Below are positions 25,531 through 36,127 of a DNA stretch of 64,000 nucleotides, piece by piece. The stretch is from NCBI GenBank assembly GCA_021773635.1, contig JAJFJV010000019.1, forward strand, positions 62,001-126,000. Reading direction: 5' to 3'. The position numbers were made by a program, and so were the translations under genes. Each line of letters opens with the position of its first letter. Position 1 is the stretch's first letter. The notes below the pieces were generated by a model, which saw nothing but the letters and a program-made list of their open reading frames with translations, ran no database searches and was not told the DNA's origin. The stretch is from Gammaproteobacteria bacterium. Its GTDB lineage: Bacteria; Pseudomonadota; Gammaproteobacteria; HK1.

Positions 25531-27405
25531 ATGCCGTTGTTGCGTGTCAATGAAGTAAGTGTGGATTTTGGCGGACCGCCAATTCTCGATCGCATCTCCC
25601 TGGAACTCCGCCGCCGCGAGCGGGTGGCGCTGGTGGGACAAAACGGCACTGGAAAATCCACCCTGCTAAAGCTGATTGCCGGCATCATCGACAGTGACGG
25701 CGGCGAGCTGCGTTTCCGCACCGGTGTACGGGTCAGTTTTCTTGGCCAGGAAGTGCCCGCCGAACTTCAGGGCACGGCCTCGGAAGTGGTCTGTGCTGGC
25801 CTCGGGAACTTGCAACAGGCACTCACCGAGTACCACCACACCCTGGATGAAAATCCAACTCCCGAAGCGCTGGCCCGGGCCTCAAATGCCATCGAGGCCG
25901 CCGGTGGCTGGAATGCCGCACACCGGGTCGAGCGCGTACTGTCGCGCCTGTCGCTGGATCCGGAGGCAGACTTTCGCAGTCTTTCCGGCGGTATGCAGCG
26001 CCGGGTTCTGCTGGCGCGCGCGCTGGTGGAAGAGCCGGATATCCTGCTACTGGACGAGCCCACCAATCATCTCGATCTCGACAGCATCGCCTGGCTGGAA
26101 GAATTTCTGCTGGCCACCACCTGCACCCAGATGTTCGTCAGTCACGACCGCACCTTTGTAAATAATCTGGCCACCCGCATCATTGATCTTGACCGCGGCC
26201 AACTGAGTTCCTGGCCCGGGGGTTACGCCGACTATATACGCCGAAAGGCCATCGCACTGGAGGAAGAGAATCAGCATGCGGCTGCCTTCGACCGCAAGCT
26301 GGCCCGTGAAGAACGCTGGATCCGCCAGGGCATCAAGGCGCGGCGCACCCGCAATGAGGGTCGGGTACGGGCCCTGGAAAAGCTCCGCCGGCAACGCCAG
26401 CAGCGCCTTGAGCGCATGGGTTCCGCCCACTTCTCTCTGGCGGTCGGCAACAGCTCGGGCAAACGCGTCATCGAGGCCCGCCACATCAACTTTGGCTACG
26501 GCAACAAACTCGTCGTCAAAGATTTTTCCACCAATATCCTGCGCGGTGATCGGATCGGCATTATTGGCCCCAACGGTGCCGGCAAGAGCACCCTGCTGCG
26601 CCTGCTGCTCGGCTCCCTGGAGCCACAAAGTGGTCAACTCCGCACCGGCACCGGTCTTCAGACCGCCTATTTTGATCAACAACGCGCCGCTCTGGACCCC
26701 GAAAAACCGGTCTGGGAAAACGTCGCTGACGGTAACGATCACGTGGAGGTAAACGGCAACTCACGCCATGTGCTGGGCTATCTTGAGGACTTCCTGTTTG
26801 CCCCGGCACGCGCCCGAACGCCGGTAAAAGCACTCTCGGGCGGTGAAAAAAATCGTCTGCTGCTGGCCCGTCTGTTCAGTCTGCCGGCCAACCTGCTGGT
26901 GATGGACGAGCCCACCAATGATCTCGATGTCGAAAGTCTGGAATTGCTGGAAACCCTGCTGGTTAACTATGCGGGCACCCTGCTGCTGGTTAGTCACGAC
27001 CGCAGCTTTATGGATAATGTCGTCACCAGCATTCTCGCCTTTGAAGGCGATGCCGGAATCAACGAGTACGTGGGCAGTTATCAGGACTGGCTACGCCAAC
27101 GGGTTGAACCAGTCCGGGTGAAAGACAAGACATCTACCGCCAAGGCATCTGCCCCCAAAACGGCTCCCGTAGCCAGCTACCGAAAAAAACTCAGCTACCG
27201 GGAACAGCGTGAGCTGGAAGCGCTCCCCGAACGCATCGAGACCCTGGAAACGGAGCAGGAGACCCTACACACCCGCATGGCAGACCCGGATTTCTACCGC
27301 CAACAAAGTGACGAGGTGTCTCTCAGCCGCGAGCGCTTGAAACAACTGGAAAAAGAACTGGCCACCGCCTACGGACAGTGGGAACAACTGGAAGCAAGGA
27401 AATAG
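25531..27405 (+). CDS. uup: ABC-F ATPase Uup
   Basis: The product is 624 residues with two ABC ATPase domains. The first has Walker A GQNGTGKST, signature LSGGMQ and Walker B ILLLDEPTNH. The second has GPNGAGKST, LSGGEK and LLVMDEPTN. A linker of about 80 residues is rich in Arg/Lys/Glu (EERWIRQGIKARRTRNEGR). A C-terminal coiled coil (from about 560) is typical of Uup and binds DNA or ribosomes. There are no membrane segments. It acts on ribosomes or on branched DNA intermediates. No Shine-Dalgarno is evident. Confidence 0.94.
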   Translation: MPLLRVNEVSVDFGGPPILDRISLELRRRERVALVGQNGTGKSTLLKLIAGIIDSDGGELRFRTGVRVSFLGQEVPAELQGTASEVVCAGLGNLQQALTEYHHTLDENPTPEALARASNAIEAAGGWNAAHRVERVLSRLSLDPEADFRSLSGGMQRRVLLARALVEEPDILLLDEPTNHLDLDSIAWLEEFLLATTCTQMFVSHDRTFVNNLATRIIDLDRGQLSSWPGGYADYIRRKAIALEEENQHAAAFDRKLAREERWIRQGIKARRTRNEGRVRALEKLRRQRQQRLERMGSAHFSLAVGNSSGKRVIEARHINFGYGNKLVVKDFSTNILRGDRIGIIGPNGAGKSTLLRLLLGSLEPQSGQLRTGTGLQTAYFDQQRAALDPEKPVWENVADGNDHVEVNGNSRHVLGYLEDFLFAPARARTPVKALSGGEKNRLLLARLFSLPANLLVMDEPTNDLDVESLELLETLLVNYAGTLLLVSHDRSFMDNVVTSILAFEGDAGINEYVGSYQDWLRQRVEPVRVKDKTSTAKASAPKTAPVASYRKKLSYREQRELEALPERIETLETEQETLHTRMADPDFYRQQSDEVSLSRERLKQLEKELATAYGQWEQLEARK

Positions 27406-27420
27406 CTGGCGCGTATGTCC

Positions 27421-27502
27421 GCTCCGTAGCTTGGATGGAGCGATAGTAAAATCCGGGAGTGAAGTGCGTACTAGGACAAGTGCCGCTGACTGGATACCGG
27501 GA
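27421..27502. repeat. REP-like sequence
   Basis: CCGTAGCTTGGATGGAGCG followed by AATCCGGGAG, then CTGGATACCGGGAAGCG. It resembles the GTAGCCTGGATG repeats at 19972-20086. Confidence 0.45.
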
Positions 27503-27538
27503 AGCGATTTCCCGCCTCAGTGGTAAAAACAGAAGCTC

Positions 27539-27745
27539 CTAAGCATCCAGATCCGGAATCAATTTACTCTCAAGATGGGCAATGGTGTCTTTCAACCGCA
27601 GTTTGCGCTTTTTCAGTCTGCGTACCTGTAGCTGGTCCAGCGGTGGCTGCTCGGCCAGACGGTGTAGCACATCATCCAGATCCCGGTGTTCGGTGCGCGC
27701 AGATTCAAGCTGTCGACGGAGGTTGTTCGATTCATCTTCAGGCAC
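27539..27745 (-). CDS. YdcH-like (DUF465) small protein
   Basis: The product is 68 residues from GTG 27743-27745, chosen because a perfect AGGAGGT stands 5 bases upstream; longer open-frame starts have none. It is one antiparallel helical hairpin: NNLRRQLESARTEHRDLDDV, a turn at PPLDQLQ, then VRRLKKRKLRLKDTIAHLE. This matches the YdcH/SlyX-like family. The function is unknown. Confidence 0.85.
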   Translation of the reverse strand: MPEDESNNLRRQLESARTEHRDLDDVLHRLAEQPPLDQLQVRRLKKRKLRLKDTIAHLESKLIPDLDA

Positions 27746-27851
27746 GGCCCACCTCCTCTCTGTTACGGATGCCCGGAGAAGCATAACAGCCCCGCCCTGC
27801 CATGGCGCCTGTTAAACTCCATTTCTGTCAATTCACACAAGGAAATGCCCC

Positions 27852-28334
27852 ATGCCGTCTTTCGATGTTGTCTCCGAGGTCGACCTGCAAGAACTGCGCA
27901 ATGCAGTGGACCAGACCAACCGGGAGGTGGGCAACCGCTTCGACTTCAAGGGCACTGATGCCCGCGTAGAACAGGCAGAACACGAACTCACCGTTCACGC
28001 CGCAGCGGAATTTCAGGTGGACCAGGTGCGTGACATCCTGCAGGGCAAGATGGGCAAGCGCAAAATTGATGTGGGTTGTCTGGAATGCGGTGAAATAACC
28101 GAGGTGGGCACTGCCGCACGACAAACCCTCGTGGTACGCCATGGCCTCGATCGGGAGATGGCGAAAAAGGTCATCCGCTTGATCAAGGACAGCAAGCTAA
28201 AGGTGCAGACCGCCATCCAGGAGGAACAGGTCCGGGTCACGGGGAAAAAGCGTGACCACCTGCAACAGATCATGACCACCCTGCGTGAAGCAAAACTCGA
28301 CCTGCCCCTGCAGTTCATCAATTTCCGCGACTAG
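27852..28334 (+). CDS. yajQ: YajQ-family nucleotide-binding protein
   Basis: The product is 160 residues, full length. It has two ferredoxin-like halves: MPSFDVVSEVDLQELRNAVD with NRFDFKGTD, and the second half with AKKVIRLIKDSKLKVQ and ending LPLQFINFRD. Family knowledge: YajQ proteins bind cyclic-di-GMP or tRNA/GTP and in some bacteria act on a LysR regulator. AAGGAA precedes the ATG. In this window it adds to the c-di-GMP set. Confidence 0.95.
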   Translation: MPSFDVVSEVDLQELRNAVDQTNREVGNRFDFKGTDARVEQAEHELTVHAAAEFQVDQVRDILQGKMGKRKIDVGCLECGEITEVGTAARQTLVVRHGLDREMAKKVIRLIKDSKLKVQTAIQEEQVRVTGKKRDHLQQIMTTLREAKLDLPLQFINFRD

Positions 28335-28417
28335 CCCCAGGGATGGGGTGTATGCCGCCAGATGTCGGGAACAGATGGCGGCGAAACTTCAGGAACGGGG
28401 CAACAACCGGCAGCCTA

Positions 28418-29197
28418 TCAGCTCTTGATACCCACACCCTTGTGCAGTAACCACAGCGCCGCAGCACCCAGCAGGCCGATAAAAACAAGGATGATGACCA
28501 AGGCGCTGCCAGACTCGATATCGCTGACCCCCAGCATGCCGTAACGTAGTGCATTAACCATGTAGAGCATGGGATTAAACAGTGACACTCCCTGCCAAAA
28601 AGGCGGCAACATCTCCACCGAATAGAAGACGCCACCCAGATAGATCAACGGGGTCAATACGAAGGTGGGGATAATGGAAATATCGTCAAAGGTACGGGCA
28701 AATACCGCATTGATAAAGCCCGCCATGGCAAACAGGATGGAGGTCAAAAGCACCACTGAAATTACCAACGGCCAGTGGAAGACTGAAAGCTCAACAAAAG
28801 CAGCAGAGACCATCGTTACCACCAATCCGACTACTAGCCCACGGGCCACCCCACCACTGACGTAGCCGGCCAGAATGATCCAGCTGGGCAAAGGGGCAAT
28901 AAGCAATTCCTCAATATGTCGCTGGAACTTGGTGCTATAAAAAGATGACACCACGTTGGCATAAGAGTGACTGATCACCGCCATCAGAATCAGCCCGGGA
29001 ACGATGTAATCAATATACCCGAAGCCCGCCACCGGCCCGATGCGTGAGCCGATGAGCTTGCCGAAGATGACGAAATAAAGTGCGGTGGTAATGGCTGGCG
29101 GCAGGATCGTCTGTGGCCAGATGCGCATAAAACGGCGCACCTCTTTGGCCAAAATGGTTCGATAACCCGTCAGGTAGGGATTCACTGCCTTATTCAT
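28418..29197 (-). CDS. ABC-2 type exporter permease (YadH-like)
   Basis: The product is 259 residues with six membrane helices. The family signature lies around FYSTKFQRHIEELLIAPLPS, and FVLTPLIYLGGVFYSVEMLP follows. The start at ATG 29195-29197 overlaps the ATPase stop by 8 bases; a GTG at 29204-29206 is also possible. Together with the upstream ATPase it forms a two-gene ABC exporter like E. coli YadGH. The substrate is unknown. Confidence 0.9.
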   Translation of the reverse strand: MNKAVNPYLTGYRTILAKEVRRFMRIWPQTILPPAITTALYFVIFGKLIGSRIGPVAGFGYIDYIVPGLILMAVISHSYANVVSSFYSTKFQRHIEELLIAPLPSWIILAGYVSGGVARGLVVGLVVTMVSAAFVELSVFHWPLVISVVLLTSILFAMAGFINAVFARTFDDISIIPTFVLTPLIYLGGVFYSVEMLPPFWQGVSLFNPMLYMVNALRYGMLGVSDIESGSALVIILVFIGLLGAAALWLLHKGVGIKS

Positions 29198-30110
29198 GAT
29201 TTTCACGCAACAATTTCAGGAACACCTGCTCCAGGCGGTTATGTTTGTTGCGCATGCTCAACACCTCCACCCCCACCGCAGAAAGGGCAGCAAATAGCGG
29301 ATTAAGCCCCGCGCCGGTGGGAATCTGCACTTCCAGGGTATGGGGATCGGTCAGCTCACAGTGATAGCCATCTAACTTAGGTAAAAGCTTGAGCTCCGCG
29401 GAAAGATTCAGCACCAGATACTCACCATGGGTCTGCGCCAACAGCTCACGCATCCCACCCTGCTCCACAATCCGCCCGTGGTGAATCACCGCAATACGCC
29501 GGCACAGGCTCTCCGCCTCCTCCAGATAATGGGTGGTGAGAATAATGGTAGTGCCTTCGCGATTACGGCACTGCAGGAATTCCCACATGGCGTGACGAAT
29601 CTCGAGATCCACCCCGGCCGTGGGTTCATCCAGAATCAGCAGACGTGGCTCATGCACCAACGCACGAGCGATCATCAACCGCCGTTTCATGCCACCAGAG
29701 AGATCCCGCGCCTGGGTACGGCGCTTGTCCCAGAGCTCCAGTTCACGCAAATATTTTTCCGCCTGCTGGCAGGCTTTATCGCGCGGAATCCCATAATAGC
29801 CGGCCTGGTTAATGAGGATCTCCTCCACCGGCTCGAAGACGTTAAAGTTAAACTCTTGGGGCACGATGCCAATGGCGCGCCGTGCCGCCCGCCAGTCACT
29901 ATCCAGATCGTGGCCAAAGACCGCCACCCGGCCGGCACTCTTGTTCACCAGCGAGGCGATAATACCGATGGCAGTACTCTTGCCCGCGCCATTGGGTCCC
30001 AGCAGGGCGTAGAAATCCCCCTCTTCCACCCGCAGATCGATGCCACCCAGGGCCTCAACGCCCGTGGCATAGGTTTTTTTCAGCCCCTGAACAGAAAGTG
30101 CGGGTATCAT
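29190..30110 (-). CDS. ABC exporter ATPase (YadG-like)
   Basis: The product is 306 residues from ATG 30108-30110. Walker A GPNGAGKST, a Q-loop in GIVPQEFNFNVFEPVEE, signature LSGGMKRR, Walker B LLILDEPTAGVD and the H-loop TTHYLEEAE are intact. A C-terminal extension of about 80 residues is typical of the YadG group. It powers the overlapping permease gene. Confidence 0.92.
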   Translation of the reverse strand: MIPALSVQGLKKTYATGVEALGGIDLRVEEGDFYALLGPNGAGKSTAIGIIASLVNKSAGRVAVFGHDLDSDWRAARRAIGIVPQEFNFNVFEPVEEILINQAGYYGIPRDKACQQAEKYLRELELWDKRRTQARDLSGGMKRRLMIARALVHEPRLLILDEPTAGVDLEIRHAMWEFLQCRNREGTTIILTTHYLEEAESLCRRIAVIHHGRIVEQGGMRELLAQTHGEYLVLNLSAELKLLPKLDGYHCELTDPHTLEVQIPTGAGLNPLFAALSAVGVEVLSMRNKHNRLEQVFLKLLRENHE

Positions 30111-30170
30111 TTCGCAACTTCCCGGCAAAGAGCCTGTCCCATGGTGCTGGCACTACCGATCTGAACTGTC

Positions 30171-32297
30171 ATGAAAAAAATTCTGCTCATTACTCTGTTG
30201 GCCCTGTTTGGCCTGGCGCTGGTCTTTCTGGAACCCGGGCAATACCTGAATTTCGCCTATCTTAAGGCCCAGCAAGCCAGCATTGGCGAATACTACGCCG
30301 CCCATCCCGGACAAACCGCGGCGTTGTATTTTGCCGGCTACATCTTGGTCACCGCGTTGTCTATCCCGGGTGCCGCCATTATGACCCTGGCCGGCGGACT
30401 GGTCTTCGGTTTGGGTTGGGGTACTGTACTGGTCTCCTTTGCCTCCAGTATCGGCGCCACGCTGGCCTTTCTGGTGGCCCGCTTTCTGCTCCGGGATACG
30501 GTGCAGCGCCGCTTTGGGGCAAACCTGCAGGCACTCAATGCCGGCATGGAGAAAGATGGCGCATTCTACCTGTTCACCCTGCGACTTATTCCGGTATTTC
30601 CCTTTTTTGTCATCAACCTTGCCATGGGGCTGACCCCGATCCGCACGCTCACCTACTATCTGGTGAGTCAGGTGGGCATGCTGCCCGCTACTCTGGTATA
30701 CGTAAATGCGGGCACCCAGATCGCTACGCTGGAATCCGCCGCCGACATCCTCTCACCCCAGCTCATCGGCGCCTTTGCGCTGCTGGGGATCTTCCCCTGG
30801 CTCGCGCGCCTGTTGGTACAAGGCATCAAGAGATATCAAATCATGAAGAACTATCCAAAGCCGGAAAAATTCGACCGTAATCTTATTGTCATCGGCGCCG
30901 GTTCCGGTGGTCTGGTGGCCTCCTATATCGCCGCAGCACTAAAGGCAAAAGTTACGCTGATTGAAAAGAACAAAATGGGAGGGGATTGTCTGAATAGCGG
31001 TTGCGTGCCCTCCAAGGCGTTGATTTCCTCAGCCCGCTTCGTTGCCCGTTTGAAGCGAGCCAATGACTTTGGAATTCGTTCGGCCAGCGCCGATTTTGAC
31101 TTCGCCGATATCATGGAACGGGTACAGCGGGTTATCACAGATGTCGCGCCCCATGACTCGGTGGAACGCTACACAAAACTGGGCGTAGAGGTGATTGAGG
31201 GCGAGGCACGCATGACCTCGCCTTATAGCGTAGAGGTCAACGGCCAGACCCTGACCACCCGCGCCATTATCATCGCCACTGGGGCGCGGCCCTTCGTGCC
31301 ACCGATTCCGGGCATCGCCGATATCGACCCGCTCACCTCCGATAACCTCTGGGCGCTGCGCGAGCTACCCAAACGTCTGGTGGTGCTGGGCGGCGGCCCC
31401 ATCGGCTGTGAATTGAGCCAGGCCTTTGCGCGTCTGGGCAGTGAAGTCACCCAGGTGGAGATGGCCCCGCGCATCATGCTGCGCGAGGACCCAGAGATAT
31501 CCGAATTCATGACCAAACGCTTTGAGGAAGAAGGCGTGCAGGTACGCACTGGCCATCAGGCCAAGTCCTTCCATCTCGAGGGCAAGCAGAAAATCCTGGT
31601 GTGTGAACATGAAGGCAAAGAAGTCCGCTTTGAGTTCGATCAGGTGATCGTCGCCGTGGGTCGTGCGGCCAACACCCAAGGTTTTGGCCTTGAGGAGCTG
31701 GAGATCCCCTTAAGCAAAACCCGCACCATCGAGGTCAATAAATACCTGCAAACCAGCTACCCCAATATCTACGCCTGCGGCGATGTCGCCGGGCCTTACC
31801 AATTCACCCACACTGCCGCCCATCAGGCTTGGTACGCGGCAGTGAATGCGCTGCTTGGCTTCAAGAAATTTGCCGTGGATTACTCGGTAATTCCGTGGGC
31901 TACCTTCACCGAACCTGAGGTGGCACGGGTCGGCATCAACGAGCAGGAGGCCAAGGAAAAGAACATTGCTTACGAAGTCACCACCTTCGGCATCGATGAT
32001 CTGGACCGCGCCATCGCCTCGGGTGAGGATGAGGGCATCGTGAAAGTGCTCACCGTCCCGGGCCGGGACCGCATCCTCGGAGCCACCATCATGGGCGAAC
32101 ACGCCGGCGAGCTGATCACCGAATTCATCGCCGCCATGCGTCACAAGCGTGGACTAAAGAGCATCCTCAGCACCATCCACATCTACCCCACCCTGAGCGA
32201 GGCCAACAAATTCGTTGCCGGTGAATGGCGCCGTGCCCACGCCCCGGCAGGTTTGCTGAATCTGGTGGAACGCTTTCTCAGCTGGCGGCGGGGATAA
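30171..32297 (+). CDS. VTT (TVP38/DedA-like) membrane domain fused to FAD disulfide oxidoreductase
   Basis: The product is 708 residues. Residues 1-225 form a VTT-type membrane domain: several hydrophobic spans, FVTALSIPGAAIMTLAGGLVFG-like re-entrant motifs and the RLIPVFPFFVINLAMG segment. From about 235 a complete pyridine-nucleotide-disulfide oxidoreductase follows. Its FAD motif is VIGAGSGGLVAS, its redox disulfide is in GGDCLNSGCVPSKAL (near 272 and 277), its NAD(P) motif is VLGGGPIGCELSQAF, and a dimer domain with HIYPTLSEA ends it. The enzyme half resembles mercuric reductase and dihydrolipoamide dehydrogenase, but no MerA C-terminal Cys pair is seen. The electron acceptor is unknown. 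Confidence 0.9.
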   Translation: MKKILLITLLALFGLALVFLEPGQYLNFAYLKAQQASIGEYYAAHPGQTAALYFAGYILVTALSIPGAAIMTLAGGLVFGLGWGTVLVSFASSIGATLAFLVARFLLRDTVQRRFGANLQALNAGMEKDGAFYLFTLRLIPVFPFFVINLAMGLTPIRTLTYYLVSQVGMLPATLVYVNAGTQIATLESAADILSPQLIGAFALLGIFPWLARLLVQGIKRYQIMKNYPKPEKFDRNLIVIGAGSGGLVASYIAAALKAKVTLIEKNKMGGDCLNSGCVPSKALISSARFVARLKRANDFGIRSASADFDFADIMERVQRVITDVAPHDSVERYTKLGVEVIEGEARMTSPYSVEVNGQTLTTRAIIIATGARPFVPPIPGIADIDPLTSDNLWALRELPKRLVVLGGGPIGCELSQAFARLGSEVTQVEMAPRIMLREDPEISEFMTKRFEEEGVQVRTGHQAKSFHLEGKQKILVCEHEGKEVRFEFDQVIVAVGRAANTQGFGLEELEIPLSKTRTIEVNKYLQTSYPNIYACGDVAGPYQFTHTAAHQAWYAAVNALLGFKKFAVDYSVIPWATFTEPEVARVGINEQEAKEKNIAYEVTTFGIDDLDRAIASGEDEGIVKVLTVPGRDRILGATIMGEHAGELITEFIAAMRHKRGLKSILSTIHIYPTLSEANKFVAGEWRRAHAPAGLLNLVERFLSWRRG

Positions 32298-32335
32298 CCA
32301 CAGCGAGGGTGCCGCCACCTTGTGCGGCATTTCTG

Positions 32336-32965
32336 CTAGCGCATTCTCTGCCCGCGCCGCTGCGTCTGATGTGCCGCAAACTCTTCTGGGCTGAGCTTGC
32401 CATCTTTATCGGCATCGATGTCTGCAAAGACCGGCATATTGACTGCGTTCCTCAAACGATAGCCCTGCTGCGCCCGTTCGGCCATGTGCTTTCCGCGGGC
32501 CTCGGTGAACTCACCTTCATCAATCCCGCCATCGCCATTCAGATCGTAGTCGGAAAAGGTTGGCATTCGCCCACCCCTGGCGGGACCCCGGCTCTGGCTA
32601 CCCGTGCCCCCACCTATGCCCAGGCTTATCCCCTGGCGCCCCTGCCTTTGCATCTGCATACGTTGCCCGGCAGCTAGTTCGTCGATAGTTAACTGGCCAT
32701 CTCCATTGGCATCGAAAATAGTGAAGGAGGGTGGCTTGACAGCACCCCGCATCGGCCGATCCTCCGCAGCGCGAGCAGCTATCCGGGCCCCGCGCACAAC
32801 ATCAAACTCGTCCTCGCTGACGAGGCCATTGCCATCCTTGTCGTAGGTAGCAAAAGGGATGGGGCCACGAGCAGGAATTTCACCCGCGTGTGCCCCTGGC
32901 AGGAGCATGCCGACCGCTAACAGCAGTGCAAGTCCGGGCACAATAATTTTGCAGGATGTAGACAT
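32336..32965 (-). CDS. Exported four-EF-hand calcium-binding protein
   Basis: The product is 209 residues, with a strong GGGAGGT before the ATG and a signal peptide ending near AHA-GE. Four EF-hand loops are readable: [39 protein letters not shown] and [13 protein letters not shown], each with the expected Asp/Asn/Glu ligands. A Gly/Arg/Gln-rich linker lies in the middle. It is presumed to be a periplasmic Ca2+ binder. It is divergent from gnd. Confidence 0.88.
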   Translation of the reverse strand: MSTSCKIIVPGLALLLAVGMLLPGAHAGEIPARGPIPFATYDKDGNGLVSEDEFDVVRGARIAARAAEDRPMRGAVKPPSFTIFDANGDGQLTIDELAAGQRMQMQRQGRQGISLGIGGGTGSQSRGPARGGRMPTFSDYDLNGDGGIDEGEFTEARGKHMAERAQQGYRLRNAVNMPVFADIDADKDGKLSPEEFAAHQTQRRGQRMR

Positions 32966-33118
32966 GATTCACCTCCCAATGGCTCTTTCCAAAGTATAGT
33001 AAGGGGCAGTCAGCAGCATAGCCTCATTCTCCACCAGCCCTTCTTCGCCGAAGGCGATGGGATTACCATAGGCCCTTCTCACAACACCACCTCCACGACC
33101 AGTCTCAGGGAAAAAGTA

Positions 33119-34567
33119 ATGGAACAGGCAGACATCGGACTCATTGGCCTCGCGGTGATGGGCCAGAACCTTGCGCTCAATCTCAATGACCATGGCTTCA
33201 AGGTGGCGGTTTACAACCGCACCTACGCGAAAACCAAGGCATTTCTGGCGGGCACTGCGGCGGGCACGCAGATTATCGGTAGTGAATCCCTTGCTGATTT
33301 CGTAGCCAGCCTTGCCAAGCCACGCAAGATTTTGTTGATGGTCCGGGCCGGTGAAGTGGTGGATAAATTTATTGATGCCCTGGTGCCGCATCTGGAGGCC
33401 GGTGACATCATTCTCGATGGTGGCAATTCACGTTATGTGGACAGCAACCGCCGCACCCGAACCCTGGCGGAAAAGGGCCTGCTCTTTCTCGGTGTCGGCA
33501 TCTCCGGTGGTGAAGAAGGTGCGCGCCACGGCCCTTCCATCATGCCCGGCGGGAACAAGAAGGCATGGCCCGCAGTGAAGCCATTATTACAGGCCATTAC
33601 CGCCAAGGTGGGCGATGAGCCCTGCTGCCAGTGGGTCGGAGAAGACGGTGCCGGCCATTACGTAAAAATGGTGCACAACGGCATCGAATACGGTGATATG
33701 CAGCTCATCTGTGAGGCCTACCAGTTATTGCGCGAGGGCCTTGGGCTCAGCGCCGACGAGATCGCCAAGGTGTTCGCTGAATGGAACGATGGTGTGCTCA
33801 ATTCCTATCTGATTGAGATCACCGCCAACATCCTTACGCAGCGTGACGAAGACGGCAGTCCGCTGGTGGACAAAATTCTGGATACCGCAGGGCAGAAAGG
33901 CACGGGCAAATGGACCGGCATCGATGCCCTGGATCTCGGTGTGCCGCTGACCCTCATCGGTGAAGCGGTGTTCGCCCGCTGCCTGTCGGCACGCAAGGAT
34001 GAACGAGTTGCCGCAGCAAAGGCTCTGCCTCGTGTTCAGGGTAATGGCCCCAAACACCGGGCCAGCTATATTACTCACGTCCGCGATGCCCTCTACGCCG
34101 CCAAGATCGTTTCCTATGCCCAGGGCTTCATGCTGCTCGCAGAAGCCGCTAACGAATATGGCTGGAAGCTGCATTACGGCAATATCGCACTCATGTGGCG
34201 CGGTGGCTGCATCATCCGCAGCCGTTTCCTGGGTGACATTAAAAAGGCCTATGAACAAAATCCAGCTCTGGAAAATCTGCTGCTGGATGACTTCTTCAAG
34301 GGCGAAATGCTGGCCGCCGAGGCCGGCTGGCGCAAGGCAGCGATGCTCGGCATTGAACTCGGTATTCCCACCCCGGCCATGACCTCGGCACTGGCCTTCT
34401 TTGATGGCTACCGTAGCGCCACGGTGCCGGCCAATCTGCTCCAGGCCCAGCGCGACTATTTCGGTGCCCACACCTATGAGCGCGTGGATGCGCCGCGCGG
34501 AGAATTCTTCCACACGGACTGGATTGGCAGCGGCGGAGACATCTCCTCCGGCCAATACGATGCCTGA
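33119..34567 (+). CDS. gnd: 6-phosphogluconate dehydrogenase (decarboxylating)
   Basis: The product is 482 residues, the long dimeric form. It has an NADP Rossmann start ([20 protein letters not shown]) with [26 protein letters not shown], and the catalytic Lys in [19 protein letters not shown]. The tail reaches FHTDWIG. It oxidises 6-phosphogluconate to ribulose 5-phosphate and CO2. AGGG stands before the ATG. It is first in a gnd-zwf-pgl run. Confidence 0.96.
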   Translation: MEQADIGLIGLAVMGQNLALNLNDHGFKVAVYNRTYAKTKAFLAGTAAGTQIIGSESLADFVASLAKPRKILLMVRAGEVVDKFIDALVPHLEAGDIILDGGNSRYVDSNRRTRTLAEKGLLFLGVGISGGEEGARHGPSIMPGGNKKAWPAVKPLLQAITAKVGDEPCCQWVGEDGAGHYVKMVHNGIEYGDMQLICEAYQLLREGLGLSADEIAKVFAEWNDGVLNSYLIEITANILTQRDEDGSPLVDKILDTAGQKGTGKWTGIDALDLGVPLTLIGEAVFARCLSARKDERVAAAKALPRVQGNGPKHRASYITHVRDALYAAKIVSYAQGFMLLAEAANEYGWKLHYGNIALMWRGGCIIRSRFLGDIKKAYEQNPALENLLLDDFFKGEMLAAEAGWRKAAMLGIELGIPTPAMTSALAFFDGYRSATVPANLLQAQRDYFGAHTYERVDAPRGEFFHTDWIGSGGDISSGQYDA

Positions 34568-34584
34568 TTAAGCTTATGCAGCAA

Positions 34585-34601
34585 GGCGGGCACGGCCCGC
34601 C
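34585..34601. repeat. Short GC hairpin between gnd and zwf
   Basis: GGCGGGC, loop ACG, GCCCGCC forms a 7-bp perfect stem. No T-run follows, so it is more likely a repeat or an mRNA stabiliser than a terminator. Confidence 0.5.
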
Positions 34602-34639
34602 CTACGGAAATTACCTCCGCTTAACGGAAAACAAACACC

Positions 34640-36124
34640 ATGACCGAAGCCTGTACCTACGTCATCTTTGGCGCCGCCAGTAACCTGTCGCGACAAAAAC
34701 TCATGCCCGCCCTCTACCATCTGGAGGAAGCCGGCCGTCTGCCCGAGGACACCATCATCCTGGGCTCGGCCCGGCGACCCTGGTCGCGCGAGGAGTGGCA
34801 AAAAGAAGTGCGTGGCATGATCGAGGAACGCGGCCGCGGCGGTATCGATGAGGCGATATTCAAACGCTTCTGTGAGCGCCTGTATTTTTTCGAGGGGGAT
34901 CTCACGGATCCTGAGATGTATGTACGCCTCGAAAAGCGCCTGCACAATGGCGAGAACTTCCCGTCCAACGTAGCCTTCTACCTATCCATCCGGCCGGCGG
35001 AATTTGGTGTGGTCAGCCAAAACCTTTCGGAGGCAGGACTGCTTAACGAAGAGCACGGCTGGCGCCGGGTGGTCATTGAAAAACCCTTTGGCTACGACCT
35101 ACAAAGTGCACGCGCCCTGCAAACCCGAATCACCCGCTATATGCGTGAGGATCAGGTGTTTCGTATCGATCACTACCTCGGCAAAGGCACGGTGCAAAAC
35201 GTACTGGTATTTCGTTTCGCCAACGTCATGATGGAGCCACTGTGGAATCGTAATTACATCGACCACGTACAGATCACCCACTCCGAGACCCTTGGTGTCG
35301 GTGGCCGTGCCAGCTATTACGATGGCTCCGGCGCCCTGCGCGATATGGTGCAGAGTCACCTGTTGCAATTGCTCACCCTGGTGGCCATGGAACCACCCGT
35401 CTCCATGGAGGCCGAGGCCTTACGCGATGAAAAGGTGAAGGTACTGCGTTCCATGCGCCCGATTCCGCAAAGCGCAGTCAATGCCCACGCATTTCGTGCC
35501 CAATACGCCCCAGGCGTAGTTGAGGGCAAAAAGGCACTGGGCTACCTACAGGAAGAGGATATCCCCGAAGAAAGTGTCACTGAGACCTATGCGGCGGCAA
35601 AGCTCTACGTGGACAACTGGCGTTGGCGCGGGGTGCCCTTCTATGTACGCACCGGCAAACGCATGGCCCGCGGCCAGTCCATGATCTCAATCTGCTTCCG
35701 CCATCCACCGCAGCAGTTTTTCCGCGCCTCCCAGGTACAGCGACCCACCCCCAACTGGATCCTCATGGGCATACAGCCCACCGAGTGTCTGCGCATGGAG
35801 ATGACCGTGAAGGAGCCCGGGCTGGAGATGAATACCCGCCTGACCAGCCTGGATGCCAGTTTCCGCAATGAGAACGAAGTCATCACCGACGCCTACGAGG
35901 ATCTGTTGCTGGATGTCATTGAGGGAGACCGCTCACTGTTCCTGCGCTACGACGAGGTAGAGGCCGCCTGGTCTATCGTGGACCCCATCCTGCGAGTGTG
36001 GTCCACGGAGCGCGATTACATTGCCACCTACCCCGCCGGGAGCTGGGGCCCCATCGAGAGCCGCCGGCTGTTTGACAAGGCCACCCACCACTGGCGCCAT
36101 ACCCTCAATCCGGAAGAGGAATAG
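34640..36124 (+). CDS. zwf: Glucose-6-phosphate 1-dehydrogenase
   Basis: The product is 494 residues. The NADP motif is [19 protein letters not shown], slightly altered from the usual GASGDL form. The substrate and active-site segment [13 protein letters not shown] contains the catalytic His, and EKPFGYDL is intact. It makes 6-phosphogluconolactone plus NADPH. It lies 72 bases after gnd and 3 bases before pgl, so it is one operon with them. Confidence 0.96.
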   Translation: MTEACTYVIFGAASNLSRQKLMPALYHLEEAGRLPEDTIILGSARRPWSREEWQKEVRGMIEERGRGGIDEAIFKRFCERLYFFEGDLTDPEMYVRLEKRLHNGENFPSNVAFYLSIRPAEFGVVSQNLSEAGLLNEEHGWRRVVIEKPFGYDLQSARALQTRITRYMREDQVFRIDHYLGKGTVQNVLVFRFANVMMEPLWNRNYIDHVQITHSETLGVGGRASYYDGSGALRDMVQSHLLQLLTLVAMEPPVSMEAEALRDEKVKVLRSMRPIPQSAVNAHAFRAQYAPGVVEGKKALGYLQEEDIPEESVTETYAAAKLYVDNWRWRGVPFYVRTGKRMARGQSMISICFRHPPQQFFRASQVQRPTPNWILMGIQPTECLRMEMTVKEPGLEMNTRLTSLDASFRNENEVITDAYEDLLLDVIEGDRSLFLRYDEVEAAWSIVDPILRVWSTERDYIATYPAGSWGPIESRRLFDKATHHWRHTLNPEEE

Positions 36125-36127
36125 GCT

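Noticed and set aside
30171-32297. Mercury resistance (merA)
   Set aside because: There is no HMA domain, no C-terminal Cys pair and no other mer genes nearby.
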